A stretch of DNA of 64,000 bases from positions 1,922,001 through 1,986,000 of the forward strand of contig NZ_CP045245.1 of NCBI RefSeq assembly GCF_009720485.1. Reading direction: 5' to 3'. This DNA comes from Cellulomonas sp. JZ18. GTDB lineage: Bacteria; Actinomycetota; Actinomycetes; Actinomycetales; Cellulomonadaceae. A program made the position numbers and the translations under genes. Numbering within the stretch: position 1 is the stretch's first letter; each line of letters opens with the position of its first letter. Positions 19,006 to 26,868 of this stretch are shown piece by piece. The notes beneath the pieces are model-generated. The model did not search any database. It was not told the origin of the DNA and saw nothing but the letters and a program-made list of their open reading frames with translations.

Positions 19006-19149
19006 GGCTCTGACCTGCGCTCAGGGGTGGCGGGCACGGGGTGCACGGGTCCATCCTGCCCGTGGACGGTGCGGCGGGCCGGACGACGGCACGCCGCCCG
19101 GCGCCGTGGCCTCTGCCCGGCGCGCGGCGAGGACGACGGGAGGCGGACG

Positions 19150-20121
19150 GTGCGCGCGATCTGGAAGGGTGCGGTGGCGTTCGGCCTGGTGAACGTGCCG
19201 GTCAAGCTCTACGCCGCCACCGGGGAGCACGAGGTGCGCCTGCACCAGGTGCACCGGGAGGACGGCGGCCGCATCCGCTACAAGAAGGTGTGCAGCATCG
19301 ACGGGGAGACCGTCGAGTGGGGCGACATCGCCAAGGGGTACGAGACGGACTCCGGCGAGCTCGTCGTGCTCACCGACGAGGACTTCGACAACCTGCCGCT
19401 GTCCACGGAGCGCGAGATCGAGGTGCTCGAGTTCGTCCCGGCCGAGCAGGTCGACCCGATCCTGCTGCAGAAGACGTACTACCTCGAGCCCGAGAAGACG
19501 GCCGCGAAGCCGTACGCCCTGCTGCGCGGTGCGCTCGAGCAGACCGACCGGATGGCCGTCGTCAAGGTCGCGCTGCGCCAGCGCGAGACCATGGCGGTGC
19601 TGCGCGTGCGGGACAAGGTCATCGTCCTGCAGACGCTCCTGTGGCCCGACGAGGTGCGAGCGGCGGACTTCCCCGTGCTCGACACCGAGGTGCAGGTGCG
19701 CCCGCAGGAGCTGACGATGGCGAGCTCGCTCGTCGAGTCGCTCGCCGCCGACTTCGACCCGTCGCAGTACACCGACGCGTACGTGACGGCGCTCGAGGAC
19801 CTCATCCAGCAGAAGGTCTCCTCGGGCCAGACGCAGGCCCCCGCGGCCGCGGAGGAGGAGCGCGAGGAGGGCGCCGGGGAGGTCGTCGACCTGCTCGCGG
19901 CGCTGCAGCGCAGCGTCGAGAAGGCCCGCAGCGCCCGCGGCGAGGCGTCGCAGGACGCCCCGGCGGCGAAGAAGTCCGCGAGCCGCGCGTCGCGCTCCGG
20001 CGGGGACGACGACGAGGAGGCGCCCGCCCCGAAGCGACGCTCCCGCGCGAAGGCGGGGGACACGGGCGGTGACGACGGCGGCAAGGCCCCGGCGAAGCGG
20101 ACGCGCAAGAAGGCCTCGTGA
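19150..20121 (+). CDS. ku: Ku DNA end-binding protein
   Basis: 323-residue homodimeric Ku, which threads onto broken DNA ends and recruits LigD. N-terminal IWKGAVAFGLVNVPVKLYA and the core IRYKKVCSIDGETV are characteristic. After about residue 240 comes a long tail rich in Lys, Ala and Asp (KKSASRASRSG, KRTRKKAS), a feature of actinobacterial Ku linked to DNA binding. GGGAGG precedes the GTG start. Its stop overlaps the PHP gene. Confidence 0.95.
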   Translation: MRAIWKGAVAFGLVNVPVKLYAATGEHEVRLHQVHREDGGRIRYKKVCSIDGETVEWGDIAKGYETDSGELVVLTDEDFDNLPLSTEREIEVLEFVPAEQVDPILLQKTYYLEPEKTAAKPYALLRGALEQTDRMAVVKVALRQRETMAVLRVRDKVIVLQTLLWPDEVRAADFPVLDTEVQVRPQELTMASSLVESLAADFDPSQYTDAYVTALEDLIQQKVSSGQTQAPAAAEEEREEGAGEVVDLLAALQRSVEKARSARGEASQDAPAAKKSASRASRSGGDDDEEAPAPKRRSRAKAGDTGGDDGGKAPAKRTRKKAS

Positions 20122-21173
20122 CGGCACGCGAGGACCGTGACCGCGCCGTCGCGACGCTGCGGCGCATCGCGTTCCTCCTCGAGCGCGCCATGGCGAGCAG
20201 CTACCGGCCCGCCGCGTACCGTGCCGCCGCCCGCACCGTGGAGCGTCAGGAGCCCGACCGGCTGCACGCGCTCGCCGCGGCGGGCGCGCTCACCGACCTG
20301 CCGCACGTCGGCGCCCGCACCGCGGACGTCGTCGCGCGCGCCCTCGCCGGGCAGCCCGTCGCCGTGCTCGACGACCTCGAGCGCGGGGCGGCCGCCGAGG
20401 ACGCCGCGGCCCCCGACGACGCCGCCTCGGCCCTGCTCGCGGCGCTGCGGGGCGACATGCACGCGCACACCGACGCGAGCGACGGCGCGACCCCGGTGCA
20501 GGAGATGGTCCTCGCCGCCCTCGAGCTCGGGCACGACTGGCTCGCGATCACCGACCACTCGCCGCGGCTGACGGTCGCCCACGGCCTGTCCGCGGAGCGG
20601 CTGCGCGCGCAGACGGCCCAGGTCGCCGCCCTGCGACGGGTGGTCGCCCCGTTCGACGTCCTCACGGGCATCGAGTGCGACGTGCTCGAGGACGGGTCGC
20701 TGGACCAGGACCCCGACCTGCTGGACGAGCTCGACGTCGTCGTGGCCTCCGTGCACTCCAAGCTGCGCATGGACCGGGCGACGATGACCCGCCGCATGCT
20801 CGCCGCGGTCCGCAACCCCCGCACCGACGTCCTCGGGCACTGCACGGGCAGGCGGCTCACCGGACGGGAGCGGCCACCGAGCGAGTTCGACGCCGAGGCC
20901 GTGTTCGCCGCGTGCGCGGAGCACGGCGTCGCCGTCGAGATCAACTCCCGGCCGGACCGGCTCGACCCGCCGCACGCCCTGCTCGAGGTCGCCGTCGCGG
21001 CCGGGTGCGAGTTCGCGATCGACTCCGACGCGCACGCACCGGGCCAGCTGGCGTGGCTGCGCGCCGGGTGCGAGCGGGCCGTCGCGCACGGCATCGGCCC
21101 CGACAGGGTCGTGACGACGCGCTCCGCGCAGGAGGTGCGCGAGCGCGGACGACGGGCCGCCGCGGCCCGGTGA
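20118..21173 (+). CDS. PHP-domain phosphoesterase with helix-hairpin-helix N terminus
   Basis: 351-residue PolX-like protein without the polymerase domain. The N terminus (LRRIAFLLERAMASSYRPAAY, LPHVGARTADVV) is a helix-hairpin-helix segment; the PHP metal-binding motifs are GDMHAHTDASDG, AITDHSP, VVASVHSKL, DVLGHCTG, EINSRPDR and AIDSDAHAP. The GTGA overlap with ku suggests it processes DNA ends in the same pathway (inference). Confidence 0.85.
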   Translation: MTAREDRDRAVATLRRIAFLLERAMASSYRPAAYRAAARTVERQEPDRLHALAAAGALTDLPHVGARTADVVARALAGQPVAVLDDLERGAAAEDAAAPDDAASALLAALRGDMHAHTDASDGATPVQEMVLAALELGHDWLAITDHSPRLTVAHGLSAERLRAQTAQVAALRRVVAPFDVLTGIECDVLEDGSLDQDPDLLDELDVVVASVHSKLRMDRATMTRRMLAAVRNPRTDVLGHCTGRRLTGRERPPSEFDAEAVFAACAEHGVAVEINSRPDRLDPPHALLEVAVAAGCEFAIDSDAHAPGQLAWLRAGCERAVAHGIGPDRVVTTRSAQEVRERGRRAAAAR

Positions 21174-21263
21174 CGACGGGGCGCGCCCCCCGGTACGTCC
21201 CCCGCAGGCGTGCCGCCGACGCGCCGCCCGCGCGCCGCGGTCACGCACTGCCCGGCGCGCCGC

Positions 21264-21269
21264 TAGTGT
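21264..21269 (+). promoter_or_regulatory. -10 box upstream of hup
   Basis: TAGTGT about 90 nt before the HU start, giving a leadered mRNA; no convincing -35. Confidence 0.35.
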
Positions 21270-21358
21270 CGAGGGCCGTGCGCCCGGTCGATCCCGTGGC
21301 GCACGCCCGGTCCGTCGTCCGGACCGGGCAGCGATCCGACCCCCAAGGAGCACCTGAC

Positions 21359-21640
21359 GTGAGCGTCAACCGCACCGAGCTCGTCCAGGCCGTCGCCGAG
21401 AAGGCGGGCCTGAGCAACGCCGAGGCCGACAAGGCCCTCAAGGCCTTCCAGGAGGTGCTCGTCGAGAAGCTCGCCGCCGGCGAGGACGTGACGATCTCCG
21501 GCTTCCTCTCGGTCGCGCGTGCCGAGCGTGCCGCGCGCACCGGTGTGAACCCGCAGACGGGCGAGAAGCTCGAGATCCCCGCCGGTCACCGCGTGAAGCT
21601 CACCGCGGGCAGCGCCCTCAAGCGCGCCGTCCAGGGCTGA
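21359..21640 (+). CDS. hup: HU-family nucleoid-associated protein
   Basis: 93-residue DNA-bending protein. VNRTELVQAVAEKAGLSNAEA opens the dimerising helices; the arm carries ARTGVNPQTGEKLEIPAGH and ends KLTAGSALKRAVQG. It lacks the Lys/Ala-rich tail of mycobacterial HupB. AAGGAG lies upstream of GTG 21359 and a strong terminator follows, so it is monocistronic. Confidence 0.95.
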   Translation: MSVNRTELVQAVAEKAGLSNAEADKALKAFQEVLVEKLAAGEDVTISGFLSVARAERAARTGVNPQTGEKLEIPAGHRVKLTAGSALKRAVQG

Positions 21641-21648
21641 GCCAGGAC

Positions 21649-21682
21649 GCGGGCCCCCGACCGGTGACGGTCGGGGGCCCGC
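21649..21682. terminator. Bidirectional terminator hairpin
   Basis: Perfect 14-bp GC stem with a 6-nt loop between convergent genes. Confidence 0.85.
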
Positions 21683-21694
21683 GTGCGTCCGGGG

Positions 21695-22249
21695 TCAGAC
21701 CGGCCCGGCCTCCTGGTCGGCCGCGGCGCGGCGCGCGATGAGGCGAGGCAGCACGAGCCACGCGACCGCGATCACCACGAGCAGCGCGCCCCCCACCACC
21801 CAGCCCGCCGTGCGGGAGACGACGACGTCGAACAGCAGCATGGTGACGCCCGCGAGCGTCAGCGCGAGCGCGACGAGGCCTGCCCGCGCGAACGTGTGCC
21901 CGGCGTCGACCAGCTGGGGCTTCAGCCGGCGCCGGAAGAGCAGGCGGTGCAGGCTCACCGGCGCCACGAAGAGGATCGTCGCGAGCGCGGACAGGAGCAC
22001 CAGGGCGAGGTACGTGACGCGCTGGTAGTCGTCGAGCTCGTCGAACCGGTACTGGAACGGCACGGTGAGGAGGAACCCGGTGAGGATCTGCGCGCCCGTC
22101 TGGGTGACGCGCAGCTCCTGCAGCAGCTCGTTCCAGTTGCGGTCCATGCGCTCGATGTACGTCTCGTTGCGACCGTCGTCGCGGGGCGCGGGCTGCGGTG
22201 CCGGTGCGTCCGGCGGGGTGGCACGCGTACTGCCTGCGGGACCGGTCAT
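21695..22249 (-). CDS. DUF6328-type four-helix membrane protein
   Basis: 184-residue membrane protein of unknown function. A conserved soluble start (NETYIERMDRNWNELLQELR, TQTGAQILTGFLL) precedes four hydrophobic helices: ILTGFLLTVPF, YLALVLLSALATILFVA, LVALALTLAGVTMLLF and WVVGGALLVVIAVAWLVL. ATG 22249 is used with a GGAGGAGG box about 10 nt upstream. Confidence 0.75.
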   Translation of the reverse strand: MTGPAGSTRATPPDAPAPQPAPRDDGRNETYIERMDRNWNELLQELRVTQTGAQILTGFLLTVPFQYRFDELDDYQRVTYLALVLLSALATILFVAPVSLHRLLFRRRLKPQLVDAGHTFARAGLVALALTLAGVTMLLFDVVVSRTAGWVVGGALLVVIAVAWLVLPRLIARRAAADQEAGPV

Positions 22250-22432
22250 GGTCGTCGCGCCTCCTCCTGGTCCAGGGCTGCACGGATCATGCCGGTCCCC
22301 GGGCCCGCGCGCACGACGGCGACGGGTGCGTCGCCGGTCCGGACCACGTTCGGGTGCCGGCTTCCGGTCCGCGCACGTGACCAGCGGGCACGCGGGCCGG
22401 AGCACGCGTCCGCGTGGGTGAGACTGAGGGAC

Positions 22433-23485
22433 GTGAGCACCCCGCACGCCCCCCGCCACTTCGCCTCCGACAACTACGCCGGCGCCCACCCGGAGGTCCT
22501 CGAGGCCCTCGCCGCCGCGAACGTCGGGCACGCACCCGCCTACGGCGACGACCCGCACACCGCCCACCTGCAGGACGTCGTCCGCGCGCACTTCGGCGCC
22601 GCGGCCGTGGCGTACCCGGTCTTCAACGGCACCGGTGCGAACGTCGTGGCCCTGCAGGCCATGCTGCCGCGCTGGGGGGCCGTGATCTGCTCCGCGAACG
22701 CCCACGTGAACACGGACGAGAACGCCGCGCCCGAGCGCGTCGGCGGCCTGAAGCTGCTGACCGTCCCCACCCCCGACGGCCGGCTGACGCCGGAGCTCGT
22801 CGCGCGGCAGGCGCACGGCTTCGGCGACGTGCACCGCGCGCAGCCCGGCGTCGTGTCGCTCACGCAGTCCACCGAGCTCGGCACGGTCTACCGCCCCGAG
22901 GACGTCCGTGCGCTCGTCGAGCAGGCGCACGCGCTCGGCATGCGCGTGCACGTCGACGGCGCGCGGCTGTCCAACGCCGCCGCGCGCCTGGGGCTGCCGC
23001 TGCGGGCGTTCACGACCGACGTCGGCGTCGACGTCGTCTCGCTCGGCGGGACCAAGAACGGCCTGCTGTTCGGCGAGGCGGTCGTGGTGCTGGACCCGGC
23101 CGCCGTCGACGGCGTCGGCTACCTGCGCAAGTCCGGCATGCAGCTCGCGTCCAAGATGCGCTTCGTGTCCGCCCAGCTCGTCGCGCTGTACGAGGGCGAC
23201 CTGTGGCTGCGGTCGGCCTCCCACGCGAACGCGATGGCCGACCGGCTGCGCGCGGGGGTCGACGCGCTCGGCCTCGACGTCACGCTGCCCACCGAGGCGA
23301 ACGCCGTGTTCGTGCGTCTGCCGGCCGACGTGGCGGCGGCCCTGCGTCGACGGTGGCGGTTCTACGACTGGGACCCGACCGACGGGACGGTCCGGCTCAT
23401 GTGCGCCTTCGACACCCGCCCCGAGGACGTGGACGAGCTGCTGGCGGCGCTGGGCGAGGCGCTGGCGGTCCGCTCGGGGGCCTGA
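22433..23485 (+). CDS. L-threonine aldolase (beta-eliminating lyase family)
   Basis: PLP enzyme cleaving threonine to glycine and acetaldehyde, 350 residues. FASDNYAGAHPEVLEAL and YGDDPHTAHLQ at the N terminus, VHVDGARLSNAAARLG, and the PLP lysine in SLGGTKNGLLFGEA are typical. GTG 22433 follows GACTGAGGG. A terminator lies beyond the stop. Confidence 0.9.
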   Translation: MSTPHAPRHFASDNYAGAHPEVLEALAAANVGHAPAYGDDPHTAHLQDVVRAHFGAAAVAYPVFNGTGANVVALQAMLPRWGAVICSANAHVNTDENAAPERVGGLKLLTVPTPDGRLTPELVARQAHGFGDVHRAQPGVVSLTQSTELGTVYRPEDVRALVEQAHALGMRVHVDGARLSNAAARLGLPLRAFTTDVGVDVVSLGGTKNGLLFGEAVVVLDPAAVDGVGYLRKSGMQLASKMRFVSAQLVALYEGDLWLRSASHANAMADRLRAGVDALGLDVTLPTEANAVFVRLPADVAAALRRRWRFYDWDPTDGTVRLMCAFDTRPEDVDELLAALGEALAVRSGA

Positions 23486-23560
23486 GCGCTGCGCCGCCCG
23501 CCTGGGCGCCGGCGCAGCCCCGCGGCGCCGGCGGGCGGGCGCCGACCACGAACGTGCGAG

Positions 23561-23593
23561 GGGGCCCTCCCGGAACGTGTCCGGGAGGGCCCC
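23561..23593. terminator. Bidirectional terminator hairpin
   Basis: Perfect 14-bp stem with a 5-nt loop between the convergent threonine aldolase and GH6 genes. Confidence 0.88.
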
Positions 23594-23635
23594 GCGGTGG
23601 TCGTCCGACGCCGCTGCGTCAGACGTCCGGGTCGA

Positions 23636-25504
23636 TCAGGCCGTGGTGCAGGGCGAGCCGTTCAGCGTGAAGCCGGTCGGCGTGCCCGCCTGGCCGCTGT
23701 GCGAGCCGTTGAACCCGACCTCGACCGAGGCCCCCGCGGCGAGCGTGCCGTTCCAGGCGGCGTTCGTCACGGTCACGGTCTGGCCGGACTGCGCCCACGT
23801 CGCGCTCCAGCCCTGCTGGACCGAGCTGCCGTTCGGGAGCGTGAACCGCAGCGTCCAGCCGGACAGTGCCGACCTTCCGGTGTTGGTCAGCCGCACGGAC
23901 GCGGTGAACCCGGTGTTCCAGCTGTTGGCCGTGTACCGCACGGAGCAGGAGGCCGGGCCGGAGGTCGCCGTGGGCGTCGGCGTCGCGGTGGCCGTGGGCG
24001 TGACGGTCGGGGTGACCGTCGGCGTCACGGTGGGCGTGACCGTCGGCGTCACGGTCGGCGTGACCGTGGGCGTCGGGTTCGGCGTCGAGCCGCTCGTCGG
24101 GATCGCGGGGTGCGCGTTGGCGACGAGGGTCCGGAACTGGGCCTCGAACCACTGGCCGGCCAGCGGTGCGTCCGGCGTGGCACCGGTGAGCTGGTTCGCC
24201 AGCTTCGGCGACACGAAGGTCGGGTCGCACATCCGGTCGAAGCTCTTGCCCTGGTCGTTCGGGATCTCCTTCGACGCGCCGTCCGACTCGCCCGGGGGCT
24301 TGATCCAGACGTAGGCGTCGAGGTGGGAGGCCGCCGGGGCGCTCGACGGCGTCGCCTGCGGGAGCTCGCCGATGCCGGCCCCGAGCGGGTTGCACCACGC
24401 GCCGCGGTGCACGCGGCGGTCGATGCGGGACTGGTCGACGTAGGTGTCGAGCGAGGTGCTCGTCGACGCGGCGGTGGGCCGGTTCGGGCCGCCCCAGCCG
24501 TTGCGCGAGGTGTCGATGAGCATGCCGGTGCTCGCCGGGAAGCCCTCGGCGACGAGCAGGCGGTGCAGGTGCGCCGTCCACGCCAGCTCACCGAAGTCGG
24601 GGTTCCACTCGTAGAACTTGGCGGCCTTGACCGGCTGCCCGCCGACCTGCTGGTCGGGGTTCGTGAGGAACGGCTCGGCCAGCGGCGTGGTGTTCGCCGT
24701 GTTCGTGACGAAGCCGTCGACGGACGCGAAGCCCTTCTTGGTCGTCCGCGCGACCTCGGCGAACAGCTTGGCCGCGGGGCCGGCGTTCGAGTCCCAGCCG
24801 AGCCAGCCGGAGTGCGCCGCGTCGATGTACGTGTAGACGTTGTCCAGCGTTTTGAGCTCGTCGAGCGCGTACTTGACGCCCTCGCGGTAGTAGGGCGCCG
24901 ACTGCTGGCACTTCTGCTCGGAGATGTTCGTGATCAGGTTCGGCAGCGAGTCGGGCTCGATCGTCGCGGCGATCCGGATGTCCTGGTACTTCGGGTCGGA
25001 CAGCAGGTCGACGATGGGGTCGATGTACTCGGTCTTGTACCGCGCCAGGCCCGCGTCGGTCGCGGGCAGCTCGCCGTTGGACGCGAGCGCGAAGCAGTCA
25101 CGGCCGGGCAGGTTGTAGATGACCAGGTTGAAGACGAGCGGCGTGCTGCCGGTCTTCTGCTTGAGCGCCTCGTCGAGGTGGAACTTCAGGCCGTTGCCGT
25201 CCGCGTTGCCGGTGATGGCGCTGATGCGGTCCATCCACACGGCCGTCGGCTGCTTGGCCACCGTGCGCATCCGGGCGGCCAGCGTGGCGTCGCCGGCGCG
25301 CGTGGCAGCGCTCTCAACGCTCGCGGCCCAGGTCGGGTTCACGTACTGCCTGGCACCCGCGTACGGGTTGTCGACGTGCGGCTCGGCCGCCGTGGCGGTG
25401 GTGCCCGCCAGCGTCAGCGGCACCGCGACGAGCGCCGTTGCCGTCGCCGCGGTCGCGACGGCGCGCAGGCGCCGTCCGACCGTCCTCTTGCCGTGTGTGG
25501 ACAC
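23636..25504 (-). CDS. GH6 exo-cellobiohydrolase with C-terminal CBM2
   Basis: Secreted cellulase of 622 residues releasing cellobiose from chain ends. Signal peptide (LTLAGTTATAAEP), GH6 barrel, PT linker, CBM2. The proposed acid Asp is in ATIEPDSLPNL; HSGWLGW, FVTNTANTTP, TGMLIDTSRNGWGG and VWIKPPGESDGAS are GH6 signatures. The loop around VHRGAWCNPLGAGIGE is the extended type found in processive exo-enzymes, so cellobiohydrolase is preferred over endoglucanase. GTG 25504 has GGAGG six bases upstream; an upstream in-frame ATG would add unlike sequence. Its CBM2 is close to that of GH74. Confidence 0.94.
   Translation of the reverse strand: MSTHGKRTVGRRLRAVATAATATALVAVPLTLAGTTATAAEPHVDNPYAGARQYVNPTWAASVESAATRAGDATLAARMRTVAKQPTAVWMDRISAITGNADGNGLKFHLDEALKQKTGSTPLVFNLVIYNLPGRDCFALASNGELPATDAGLARYKTEYIDPIVDLLSDPKYQDIRIAATIEPDSLPNLITNISEQKCQQSAPYYREGVKYALDELKTLDNVYTYIDAAHSGWLGWDSNAGPAAKLFAEVARTTKKGFASVDGFVTNTANTTPLAEPFLTNPDQQVGGQPVKAAKFYEWNPDFGELAWTAHLHRLLVAEGFPASTGMLIDTSRNGWGGPNRPTAASTSTSLDTYVDQSRIDRRVHRGAWCNPLGAGIGELPQATPSSAPAASHLDAYVWIKPPGESDGASKEIPNDQGKSFDRMCDPTFVSPKLANQLTGATPDAPLAGQWFEAQFRTLVANAHPAIPTSGSTPNPTPTVTPTVTPTVTPTVTPTVTPTVTPTATATPTPTATSGPASCSVRYTANSWNTGFTASVRLTNTGRSALSGWTLRFTLPNGSSVQQGWSATWAQSGQTVTVTNAAWNGTLAAGASVEVGFNGSHSGQAGTPTGFTLNGSPCTTA
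23964..24085 (-). repeat. Pro/Thr linker-coding repeat in GH6 gene
   Basis: Near-perfect 12-bp units encoding TPTV repeated about seven times; more regular than the GH74 linker, so probably recently expanded. Confidence 0.8.
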
Positions 25505-25614
25505 GTGTGTCCTCCGGTTGTCGATCGGCGCACCCCGCCCTCGGCGGCAGGGTGCGGGCCGCCGCGGGGAGTCCACGACGACTGCCGTGGAATCCATCAC
25601 GCGCCCCCACCGGC

Positions 25615-25647
25615 GGGGACCTGCACGAATTGTTTAGGCAGGTCCCC
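25615..25647. repeat. Perfect 10-bp inverted repeat between lacI-type and GH6 genes
   Basis: GGGGACCTGC and its exact complement flank a 13-nt AT-rich loop. It may be the terminator of the LacI gene or an operator/leader element of GH6. Confidence 0.6.
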
Positions 25648-25664
25648 GTTACCGAATCGTTACC
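25647..25664. promoter_or_regulatory. Tandem CGTTACC sites upstream of GH6
   Basis: Two CGTTACC copies start at 25647 and 25658, an 11-bp period (about one helical turn), directly abutting the inverted repeat. This spacing suits side-by-side binding of an activator or repressor. Confidence 0.4.
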
Positions 25665-25700
25665 ACACCCGTGCGCCGTGCCGGAGGGCGTCGCCGCAGG

Positions 25701-26795
25701 TCAGCGCGATCTCGGGCCGGTGCTGCCCCGCACGGCGAGCCCCCCGACGGCGATGTGCGGGGCCGGCAGCGTGCGTCCGTCCAGCACCTGGAGCACGGCG
25801 TGCCCCACCGCCGTCCCGAGCTCGGACTGGACCGTCGGCAGCGCCGTGATCGACGGTGTCGCGAGGCGGCACAACGGCGAGTCGGTCAGGGCCACCACCG
25901 AGACGTCCCAGGGGACGGCCAGCCCCGTGCGACGCGCCACGTCCAGCGCCGCGACGGCCATGTGGTCGGTGTCGAACACCAGCGCGGTGGGCGGACGTCC
26001 GCCGGTCAGCAGCCGGCGGCAGGCGGCAGCGGCACCCTCGGGCGTGCCCGCGGTCGCCTCGTGCGCGAGCACACCACCCCCGGCCGCGACGGCCTGGCCG
26101 AGCCCAGCGACGCGGGTCCGCGTGCGCTGCAGCGCGTCGGGGCCGGTCACGACCGCCACCTGGCGGTGCCCGAGCTCGATGAGGTAGCGCCCGACACGGG
26201 CGGTCGCCTCGTCGTCGTCCACCCCCACCGTCGCCATCTCGCCGCTCGGCTCGGCGCAGGAGACGACGACCGACGGGATGCGCAGCCGCCGCAGCGCGTC
26301 CAACCGGGGGTCCTCCGTGCGCACGTCGGTGACGACCATGACGTCGAAGCGCCGTTCGGCCCACCACTCGCCGTAGAGCGCGACGGCGGCCGCCAGGTCG
26401 TCGACGACCTGGAGCACGAGCGCCAGACCCCGGGTGCGCAGCACGTCCTGGAGCGGCACCACGAGCTCGAGCACGTCCGCGCCGTACCCGACCGGTCCCG
26501 TCAGCGTGCGGTCGAGGACGAGCCCCACCGCCCGCGGGCCGCTGCGCATCGAGCGCGCCGCGGCGCTCGGTCGCCAGCCGAACTCGTCGGCGACGCGCAG
26601 GACGCGCTCGCGCGTCGCCGCGCTGACGCCGGGGCGTCCGTTGAGGGCGTAGGAGACCACCGCGATCGAGACGCCGGCGGCGCGCGCCACGTCCGTGATC
26701 GTCGGGCGACGGGTCGCCGGGCCGGGGACGACGGGCTGCGCGCCGGTCGCCGGAGATACGGCGTCTTTGCCGTTGTCATGTGCAGGAGTGACCAC
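25701..26795 (-). CDS. LacI-family transcriptional repressor
   Basis: 364-residue sugar-responsive repressor. Helix-turn-helix TITDVARAAGVSIAVVSYAL is preceded by a polar ~30-residue extension, followed by the hinge WRPSAAARSMRSG and a periplasmic-binding-like effector domain (VGLVLDRTL, VGVDDDEATARVGRYL, DHMAVAALDVARRTG). It lies directly upstream of the GH6 gene on the same strand and divergent from the sensor-like gene, so control of cellulose use is likely (inference). Start GTG 26795. Confidence 0.88.
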   Translation of the reverse strand: MVTPAHDNGKDAVSPATGAQPVVPGPATRRPTITDVARAAGVSIAVVSYALNGRPGVSAATRERVLRVADEFGWRPSAAARSMRSGPRAVGLVLDRTLTGPVGYGADVLELVVPLQDVLRTRGLALVLQVVDDLAAAVALYGEWWAERRFDVMVVTDVRTEDPRLDALRRLRIPSVVVSCAEPSGEMATVGVDDDEATARVGRYLIELGHRQVAVVTGPDALQRTRTRVAGLGQAVAAGGGVLAHEATAGTPEGAAAACRRLLTGGRPPTALVFDTDHMAVAALDVARRTGLAVPWDVSVVALTDSPLCRLATPSITALPTVQSELGTAVGHAVLQVLDGRTLPAPHIAVGGLAVRGSTGPRSR

Positions 26796-26802
26796 GATCG
26801 CC

Positions 26803-26808
26803 TAGTCT
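26803..26808 (+). promoter_or_regulatory. -10 box for the sensor-like gene
   Basis: TAGTCT in the 73-bp divergent region between the LacI gene and the sensor gene; it would start transcription about 50 nt before ATG 26869. Confidence 0.35.
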
Positions 26809-26868
26809 TGCGCCCGATGTGGGTAGATCGCATCAACTCGGCTCCGACGGTGTAGGCGAGGTAGCTCC

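Noticed and set aside
26796..26810. Leaderless promoter for the LacI gene
   Set aside because: The TAGGCG on that strand ends only 3 nt before GTG 26795, too close for the spacing seen elsewhere.
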